Below are positions 30,127 through 39,276 of a stretch of 39,276 bases of DNA, piece after piece (position 1 is the stretch's first letter; the number at the start of each line of letters is the position of its first letter). The stretch spans positions 1-39,276 of the forward strand of contig SKHG01000019.1 in assembly GCA_007117035.1 (NCBI GenBank), written 5' to 3'. Below the pieces are notes generated by a model, which saw nothing but the letters and a program-made list of their open reading frames with translations, was not told the origin of the DNA and did no database searches. The translations under genes were made by a program, and so were the position numbers. This stretch comes from Candidatus Campbelliibacteriota bacterium. GTDB taxonomy: Bacteria > Patescibacteriota > Minisyncoccia > Phycocordibacterales > CSBR16-193.

Positions 30127-33100
30127 TCACTATCGATCTCTAAGAGTATTTAGCCTTGGGAGTTAGTCCTCCCTGCTTCCCCCGAGATTTTCGTGTCTCG
30201 GGGTACTCAAGATCAACAGCAGAAGAGATTCACTGTTTTCGCGTACGGGACCGTTACCCTCTAGGGTTCAACTTTCCAGTTGATTCCGCTAACAGTGCAT
30301 TTTTTGACTCTTCCGACATTACGTCATGCTGTTGTCTTACAACCCCAAACTCTTTATAAATAAAAAGTTTGGTTTGGGCTTTTTCCGTTTCGCTCGCCGC
30401 TACTAAGGAAATAACTATTGTTCTCTTTTCCTCCAGGTACTTAGATGTTTCAGTTCCCTGGGTCTGCGTCCTGTATAAATTACAGGACCTCTCTTTTCAC
30501 GTATGAAAAGAGAGAGGTTTCCCCATTCGGAGATCTCCGGATCAAAGGTTGCTAGGCACCTCCCCGAAGCTTATCGCAGCCGTGCTACGTCCTTCATCGC
30601 CTCTTAGAGTCAAGGCATCCACCATATGCCCTTAAATTCCCATTAGGAAATCTAAAAACAATTTTTTATGTTTTACCCTGTCGCATGAGATCAAATTCAA
30701 ACGACAGTTTTCTACTTTTCTACTTTATCTGCCTCCACTAGCTCGGTGAAATCTTGTGAGGTAGCGGGGCAGGTCTGATTTGTCAAAGTCCTTTCGTTCA
30801 TTTCGTAACAATCATTTCGGTCCCTCGTTTTCTGACTTTTTCTTTGTAAAATTCAGAAAACGAGGAAACAAAAAGCTTGACCGAGAGGTCAAGCAGAAGC
30901 AAAGATGAAATATCGTGGTTCTTCACCGCTTCCGCATATTTGTTAATCTTTTCACTTTCATATGAATAAAAAACAGTATATACAAGGATAACCAAAGTGT
31001 CAACAAAAACTATCTTTTGTTTTTACTTTCGTTCTTACTGACGTCTTTCTCGGAAAGCCGACCTCGCATTTTTTCAATATATTCTTCGGCAAATCGTCTA
31101 CCACCAAGACCAAAAGACAGGCCAATCGCCAAGGTGAAAGCAATCACAACACCTTGTAATAGAGTGTGTATAAAAGCTTCTGGAACTATCTTCAAATGGT
31201 CAAGAGCAATCAAAACAGCAAAGATCCAAACAATCCATTTAATAATCTGCCCTGCCATCTCAGCCGAAGCAAGTCTGGCCGCCTTCATTGAACCTGTAAT
31301 AAATCTCTGTAGTGCATCACCCAAGACCGCCGCAATAACCAAAACCACAGCCGCGATTATAACCTGCATTAAGAAACTTAAAAGATCTTCCAGAATAAAT
31401 TCATTGACGGCAGTGAAACCCAAAAAGTTTAGAGCGGTTATTAAGAAACCAATTAAAATAAACCACTTAACCAAGGATCCAAGAAAGTAACTAGAGTTGA
31501 GATAGAACCCCCCTCTTTGTAGTACAGCCTCGACTCCAGTTTTTCGAAGTGCTTCGTCGACATCCAGAGTTTTAAAAATATGTGCGACAATGCGTCCCAG
31601 AACTGATCCAATCAACCAACCGACAAAAACAATAATGATCGCAATCACCAACTGCGGAGTGAACTCAGCCACTCCAGCCCAGAGTTCATAAAAAGAGGAG
31701 TTCAAACTTTGTATCCATTGTTCCATAATATTTTAATTATGCTATTAAGATCACTACACTATATATCGAGACGGTTCAAAATCTTCTGATGTGGAAAATC
31801 CAAAATATCTCTAACCAACTTGTCACACATTGTTAATCTATATTTAAAATCCTCTGTCTCAAAAATACTGTACTTCAATTCTTTACCAACTTCAGATTCC
31901 AAAGTTCGCAAAACCGAATTCAGATTATTCATTTTAAGATTATCGCCGACAATCATAATATCAATTCGAGTTTCCCATTCTTGAATAAACACTCCAGAGA
32001 TGACAATAAGTTTTATTGCTCCAGCTTTATTAAATTTCTTTAAAACATCTTTACTCTTAAAAGAGTTTGTAAAGACCAAAAGATTCTTCAGTGGTTCTAG
32101 ATATTTAAAATTAGGATTAAGCGACCAACCCTTAACTGATTTACTTTCTTTTTTAGTCTTACCATTTACTTTCTTTTTTTTCTGAACAGAATGTATTTTT
32201 ACAAAACCAATCTTTTCTAAAGTCGAAAGCTCCTTACGAACAGACTTAGCAGTTACATTAGATCGTTTTTTAATTTCATCAAGTTCAAAAATTGACTGAG
32301 AATTCAGCAAAAAAAGCTTCATCAACTTTACTTTGGCTACACTGCCAAATAGTTTTTCTAGGTCTTCCATATGTAAGTATTATATCTGATACCGAACTTA
32401 GATTCAATCTTAAATAAACAACGCAAATAAACAGATAACAAAAAACCACCCCGTCCTTTGACTCTCAAAGGACGGGGTGGTTTAGACAAAACAGATGGAG
32501 TTATTTCAACTCGATTGTTCCCCCTACTGCTTCTACAGCCGCTTTCAAAGCTTCTGCTTCTTCTTTTGGCATTCCTTCTTTTAAAACTTCTGGAGCTGCG
32601 TCTACCAAGTCTTTAGCTTCCTTTAGACCAAGACCCAAAGCTGACTTTACTGCTTTGATAACTCCGATCTTCTGGTCACCTGCTGATTTCAACTCAACAG
32701 TAAACTCAGTTTTCTCATCAGCTTGTTCGGCTGCTTCACCACTTCCACCAGCAACCGCAACAGCAGCAGCTGAGACACCAAATTTTTTCTCAAAAAGTTT
32801 AACCAACTCGTTAAGATCAAGTACTGACATTTTTTCAATACTCTCCACGATAGCTTTAAATTTTTCTGGAACCTCAACCTCTTCATCTTGAGCTACAGCG
32901 ACAGGTTCAGGCTTCTCTTCTTCTTTAGTTTCTTCAACTGCGTCTGTTTTTGTTTCTTCTACTTTAGTCTCTTCCTCGGAAGAGGTGTCGTTCTTTTTAT
33001 CTTCTTCAGTCATAATAATTTATTTAATGATTAAATTCTTTTAATATCTCCTTAAGCTGATTTTGTTTCTGCAATTTTATCAAGTGCAATTACAAACCTC

Positions 33101-36100
33101 TGAATTGGTGAGTTAATAATGTTAACAAACTTACCAACCAATACTGGATAAGGTGGGATCGCAGCAACTTCTTCCATTTCTTCTTTGTTCATATATCGTC
33201 CGTCAAAAACTCCACCGATAATGGAGACGTTGTCCGGATGAGTCTTTTGGAAGTTGTAAACCTCTCGAGCCGGAGCAGTCAAATCGTCAGCATAAGCTAA
33301 CGCTACCTCTCCATCTAAAGAAGGTTGCTCACCTTCAATCTTTTTATCAGCCAACGCTCTTTTGATCAAAGTTTTTTTAGCAACGAAATAACCAACATCA
33401 TTTTGTCGCAAACCGGATCGAAGTTCATTAGCGTCAATCACGCTTAAGCCATGAAAGTTTACAAAGACCACTGACTGAGATGAATCAGCAACAGCTTGTA
33501 CTCTCTTAACGACTTCTTTCTTCTTGTCTTTTGTTAATGGCATAAATTAATGATTAGGGACCAAGACACAAGATCAACAGATCTTGGGCTTTGGTCCTTT
33601 TTATAAATCGACCTTTACAAAGGCAACTTCAGACACTTGTAAGTAAGATAGTTTTCTCACCTCGAGAGGATGGTTTTTAAGAGCTTTCACTCTCCTCTTG
33701 TCTTTGGCCTTATGAAAGAAAATATACAGTAAAGATAAAAATATGTCAAAAAAATTACATACTGTTCCTTTTATTCAAAACAACTTATCTGCTAAACAGA
33801 CCACGAACAAGATCGATAACAAAACCAGCACTGAAAGCTGATCTTGGATCGGGTTTTATCTCATAGATTGTTGTAAAACCAGAAATCTGAGACAAATCAT
33901 TCAGGCGCTCAAAACTCTCTTCTTTTTCTATAACTGGCGTTTCTTTAACGACAGCAACGACTCTTTCTGTTGGAGAAATTTCTACACTCTCTACAAAAGG
34001 ACTTCTCGTTTCCTGCACTACACGACTCTGTAAGACCAACAAAGATTCTTGGGCTTCAGAAAGTTTCTTCTGTAGTTGTTCTCTTTCCTGAACGGAAACA
34101 AAAGAATTTTTTCTAAAATAAACATCAGAGTATTTGTCGACTGGACCGAGAAGTTTTACTTCAGCATCTCCGCTTATTAAGAGCCCTGTTACCCGAGCCG
34201 GAAATCTAACAACTGCGTCTTGAGAAATAATAGTGTCTTGTGGAAAATCAAAACTCTGACCCAAAACCGATATAGACCAACCATGAAGATTTATCTCACC
34301 CCTCGATTTATTTCGAATCGAAACAGATTCCTCATCAACCAACTCAAGTGAAAGTTTAGGTTCAATCACTCGCACAGTTGTCCGAGAAACTGCCTCCTCC
34401 CCACCTTGTGCCTTTACAGTCAAAACCACATTGTACTCTCCGGGAAATTCATAACTGTAAGATATCTCTTTACCATTAAGAGAGCCTCCGTCACCCATAG
34501 CCCAATTAAAATTTAATCCCCTAAGATTTTCACCTTCTGTTTGAGCCAGAAAGCGAATCGAGTTACCTACCGATCCGAGCCTTTCTCTGCCAGCATAGAC
34601 CGAGATAGAATGCATCGGTTTTTTCTCAACAATCTCAACCGGAGAACTGTGTGTTGATGGAGGAGTGTCTTTGTCTTCTTCCTCTTCCTTTCCTTTTACT
34701 TCGTCATCTGTACCATTTTCATCATTTTCTTCTTTAGGTGGATCATCTACTACCTCGGAAGAACCGATAACAGCAAGACCTTGCTGTTTAATATTTTGAA
34801 GTGTTACTGGACCAATTCCACTAACCTTAATAAGGTCGTCAAGAACCGAAAAAGGTCTACTCGCGATTATTCTCTCAGAGTATGTCGGTCCAATTCCAAC
34901 AAGACATTCAAGCTCAGTCCGAGGGGCATGATTTATATCAACACTACTCAACTGAGCGCAGTCAATCGCAAACACAGCCGTAGGTAAAAACAAACTAACA
35001 GATAGAATAATCACAACAATTAAAGATGACCCTTTGAAAGTCATAATCAATATTTATATTTTTATTATATTTAAAAAACCTTCAGAAAGAAGGTTTAGGT
35101 GTGGATAACTTTTATAATATAAATTACCGACTTCTTGGAGCAGATGGCGCTTCCGGTAAACACTCAGCCGAAGTTCGCCCAGAAACCTCTACAGCATCCT
35201 GACTCCAACCACCATTGTTCCAAGAGTATATTCTATATGTATAATCAGAGTCTGGAGATCCTGAATCAATAATAGCTGTGTTCGATCCCTGAAACCTGAC
35301 AGACTTACCACTAAAGCGATTAAACAAGCCAGGACGCCACTGTAGTCGGTTTTTACCGGTTAAGTGTGGAATCAAAGAACCTCCTGCACTGGCCATAGCA
35401 CTCCTCTCCACTTTGTAATGAGTGGCACCGTATACATCTGCCCAGCGAAGCTCAATGTGTCCACCACACTTATTAGAATCTCTGACAGAAACATGCTTCG
35501 GTGGCTCTGGTGGACAAAGAATATCAGCTATCAAATTTGAAGGCTTGGATATTTCACCAGAACCTTCCTTATTCAAGGCTCGAACAGAGTACGAGTACCG
35601 AGCTAAATATATTAAGTTCTCATCCAAAAAGGATCGTTCACTACCTTTATAAATTAATCGCCCATTACGATAAAGTTCATACTCATTTGCTAGCTCAACT
35701 CTATCCCATTCCACTAAGACCTTACCGCATATTTTTGAATCAACAAGAGGAACTCCAAGCACATTTTTGGGTAGACCAAACTGACTCTGTAAAAGGTCAA
35801 CTAAAGGTTGTGTTGAGACCATTCTAAACCAAGGATTTGGCAAAACATCTGTTTCTGCCTTAACTATACCTGGGAAAAAAGTAGCGAAAAGAAAGGCAAG
35901 AAAAATAACCAAAAGAGATATATTTCTAGCTTGTGAGATTTTTTTCATTCCAAAACCTTACCTTGAATTTTACAATCTGTCAAAAAAGACTTGACTTATT
36001 CTCAGAATGTATATAATTAAGGGTCGCTACGGTTCGCGTTGGCGAGGGTTTTAGGGGGTTCTCACTTCTCCCCCTGTTTTTACCTCGTACAAAAGAGGAT

Positions 36101-39100
36101 GTAAAGCTCCTCGGCCTGCAGTGAGACACTCTTTTGAGATAGTCTTGCTGCAGGTTTTTTTGTTAAAAAATAAACGAGATTATACCTAAAAAGATACGAT
36201 AAGTTATACTAAAGGAAAGAAACAAATTAAACATAATGACAAAAATAGATATTCCCGAAATTTTATACATAAACAAGCCATCTGGTATTACATCGTTTGA
36301 TGTTATCAGACAATTACGACCAGTCCTCGAAACAAGAAAGATAGGACACGCTGGTACTCTCGATCCCCTAGCCAGTGGTCTATTGGTTTTGGGTATCAAC
36401 AAAGGTACAAAAAAGATGGGAGCTTGGATAAAACAAGACAAAGAATACGAGGTTGGTATTCTTTTTGGTAAAAAAACTGAAACTGGTGACACCGACGGGA
36501 ATATAATAGAAGAAAGACCGGTTGATGTCGATCTTGATAAACTGAAAAAAACTATAGAAAATCTGCCAGGTGAACTGGAGCTGATGGTTCCAAAATACTC
36601 TGCAGTCAAACAAAAAGGCACTCCGCTATACAAAAAAGCACGAGCTGGACTGCAGGTGAAACCCCCAACCAGAAAGATGAAGATCTACCAAGCCAAACTA
36701 CTAGAAACAAAGAAAGAAAAAGAAAGCGCTGTAGCTACACTTCACCTACAAGTAGCCAGTGGAGTGTATGTCCGTTCTATAGCAGAGTACGTTGGTGAAC
36801 AACTAGGATTACCCGCCACCGTCTGCTCACTCAGGAGAACCAAAATCGGAGAGACTTCTATCTCCGAAGCATTAACTCTAGATCAGGTTAAACTAAAATT
36901 TAAAGACAGGAATGATTAGAGGTTTCTGTTAGATATCTGTCTGGACCTCTCAAGAATATCCTCGGCATACGGCTCAAGTCCAGGAAAATCTTCAATCATT
37001 TTATCTAACACTACCTCCACTTCATTAATGCGACCCATTAAAGCGTAGGTTTGTGAAATTAAACTATACTCTCGCAAAATATTTTCTAAAATCGAATTTA
37101 TCTCGTTTTCACTAGCATCATCTTTCAATATTTCAGAGAAATTATTTTGTAATATTTCAATTCGCTCTTCTCGAACATCTATCATCTTCTGAAAATCACC
37201 TCTCTCTGCCCATGGCCTCACAAGATCTTCTCGAAAAATATATTCTTTTCGATTAAGTGCTAAAAGTATCTCCTCAACCTTACTTTCATCTCCCAAATAA
37301 CGAGCTGTTAGAGCATAACGAATTATTGGTTCAGAAAAAGATTGGTCTAATAAATGAGCCTTTCGACTCAACTCTAACGCCTCCTCAAACTCCCCAAGTT
37401 CAATGTGGGAACTAGCTAATTGAATAATAATTTGTTGCTTCTTTGGAGAGTACTTTAAAGCATGATTTATAAGATCGACTGCACTTTCATAATTTCCAGC
37501 GTCATGATCCAACAGACCAAAGAAAAGATATGGGCGAGCCAATTCAGGTTCAATTTCTTCTAAATAATTTACAAAAGATTTTCTAGCTCTTTCATAAAAT
37601 AACTGTCGAGTTTCTATATCAAAATCAGTATTTTTTATAACCTGTCGAGCAGTCTGAGAGAATCTTTCTTGTGCTTCACTTCGACCAATAAGATTACCGT
37701 TTTCTACAGCCAACTCGAAGTTTTCAATTGATTGAACTAGACTGTGTCTAGCAATCTCTTGTGGACTGTACACAGCTCCTTTAACTGTCCTAAAAGACCG
37801 AAGGTCGTCAGGTAAAAACTGCCTACAAACACTCCCTTGCGATGCTCTTACAGACTGTTCAGTCTCCTCACCCCATGGTAGTTCGTACATCAAGGATTGA
37901 GCGCAGTTAAAAGCCAATCCTCCTTTCAAAATAGCTGTGCCGGCGTTCATTGGTTTAATGTTTACAAAATAAATCGTGAAAGACAGCAAAGTTAAAATAA
38001 TGAATCCCAAAACAGCTAGGACTTTAGGATCTTTTATAACCCGAACAGAATGATGCCTAGAATCTTTAGACAAAAGAAGCATCACCGAGGAAAAACCTGC
38101 TAAAGTAACAAACAAGATATAACTCACCAAAACATCAAAGACAAATATACTGTGGACCAAATAAGCTAAAATTAAAGATGAGAGTACAATTTTGTCATAC
38201 CGAGACAGGATCAATTCCGAAGTTTTCCAGAAGGAAAAGACAATAAAAAATAACAAAGCTAGGTAAGACAAAAGACCTAAAATACCACCAGCAACTAACC
38301 ACTCTAGAGGCATGTTGTGAACTCGGTCAAACCAAAATTCACGATCAAAAAGTACGGGATTATATTTTTCATCAAAAATATAACGGAAGTTCTCCTGTCC
38401 CCAACCCAAAACAGGTCTTTCTTTCACACCATCAAGAGCGATCTGCCAAAGAGTAATTCGAGCACCTTCGCCACCATCAACAAGTGAGATCTGACTGAAA
38501 CGATCAACTACTGGCCATGCAGAAACCCGCTCGTTAAAAGATACTACGGAAGAACTATTCAACATCTCAGGACTATTGTTTATATAAACTACAAAACCCA
38601 AAAAACTTCCTGCTACAAATGATAAGGTTACTGCTACTATGGCCATCCATCTAAGAATATTGTTTTGTTTTTCAAATATCGCAATTCCTAATGCTACAAC
38701 AAAACCACCAATCAAAATTCCTAACATTGTTCCGCGAGTCTCAGTCAAAATTATAACCACACCCTGAAGTAAAATTATTACTCCGTAAACAATTGCTATT
38801 TTTGATTTCCGCTGAAGACGTTGGAGAAAAAACATCATGGCCAAAAACAGATTGAACAGTAAATAACCAGCTAGATAAATTGGATTTCCTAACGGCGCAC
38901 TAACTCGACCAGGATTGTCTATAAAATACTCCCAAAAAGCAAACCCACAGACAACGACAGAGGTTGCAACTGAGGCTTCCAAAAGATAGAACCAAGTCTT
39001 TCTATCGCGTATAACAGAGATCGAGATAACAAAGAAAGCAAATAGGTGGAGTAGATTTAGATACCCCTCCATTCTCTCAAAGTTCGAACCCAAACTATTG

Positions 39101-39276
39101 GCTGGATCAACCCCCATAAGATTTGCTAGTGCCATAACCAACATAAACAAAACAAAAGCACCAAACACTAAATTCATACGAGGTCTGTAACGACTGTCTA
39201 TAATAGCTAAAATCACCCACCCTGCTAACATAACCTCAACTACAATCCAAAAAAAGAATGTCTTTCCAGTAATATA

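Overview
This AT-rich window looks like a chromosomal segment of a Patescibacteria/CPR bacterium, probably of the Parcubacteria group. That placement is inferred from gene content and style, not from a tree. The supporting signs are unlinked 16S and 23S-5S rRNA genes, a 23S gene carrying two group I introns (one with a LAGLIDADG endonuclease), and a 16S rRNA whose 3' tail lacks the CCUCC anti-Shine-Dalgarno sequence. Start codons are rarely preceded by GGAGG. There are HhH-PKD-lamin-tail and phage-fibre-like surface proteins, and O-antigen-ligase-like proteins fused to TPRs. Almost every gene lies on the minus strand, so the text below follows minus-strand transcription unless stated.

The left end (1-2201) is a large, window-truncated protein with an N-terminal helix-turn-helix, one membrane segment and a long fibre-like ectodomain. 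A 454-bp divergent spacer separates it from a plus-strand, barrel-only atpC. The spacer holds two sites of identical geometry, CGAGAT-N18-ATCTCG. From 10466 down to 2925 runs an F1-type ATPase locus: two secreted or membrane proteins sharing a homologous ectodomain, then b, delta, alpha, gamma and beta. No subunit a is present. The protein in the subunit c slot is a secreted domain fused to a c-like hairpin with no carboxylate in its second helix. The alpha P-loop is altered, gamma and delta are divergent, and atpC is inverted. This is the best candidate for an undescribed system: an F1-like ATPase tied to surface proteins instead of, or in addition to, a proton-driven synthase.

From 16.9 to 10.5 kb runs tRNA-Ile, a small membrane protein, pyruvate kinase, a HIT protein, MurD and an O-antigen-ligase/TPR protein, closed by a terminator. 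The 16S gene (about 17160-18722) has its own strong promoter just after secF. Above it, 25900-18974 is an envelope cluster: an unknown membrane protein, RodA, a polyprenyl-phosphate sugar transferase, an M29 aminopeptidase, SecD and SecF. The 23S gene, an odd tRNA and the 5S gene occupy 30652-26037 behind another strong promoter. Upstream are an MscS-type membrane protein and an HTH/nucleotidyltransferase-like protein. Next come the rplJ-rplL operon with its structured leader, then two secreted proteins (HhH-PKD-LTD and FN3-like).

On the plus strand at about 36021-36163 lies a likely unrecognised small RNA with a promoter and terminator, followed by truB. The right end is a second O-antigen-ligase/TPR gene, truncated by the window edge.

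Two threads link the regions. First, translation: several genes have a TATAAT-like -10 element 6-8 nt before the start codon, which suggests leaderless mRNAs and fits the missing anti-SD. Second, envelope biology: glycan polymerisation and transfer, cell-shape synthesis, Sec export and secreted adhesion-type proteins surround the F1-like locus.
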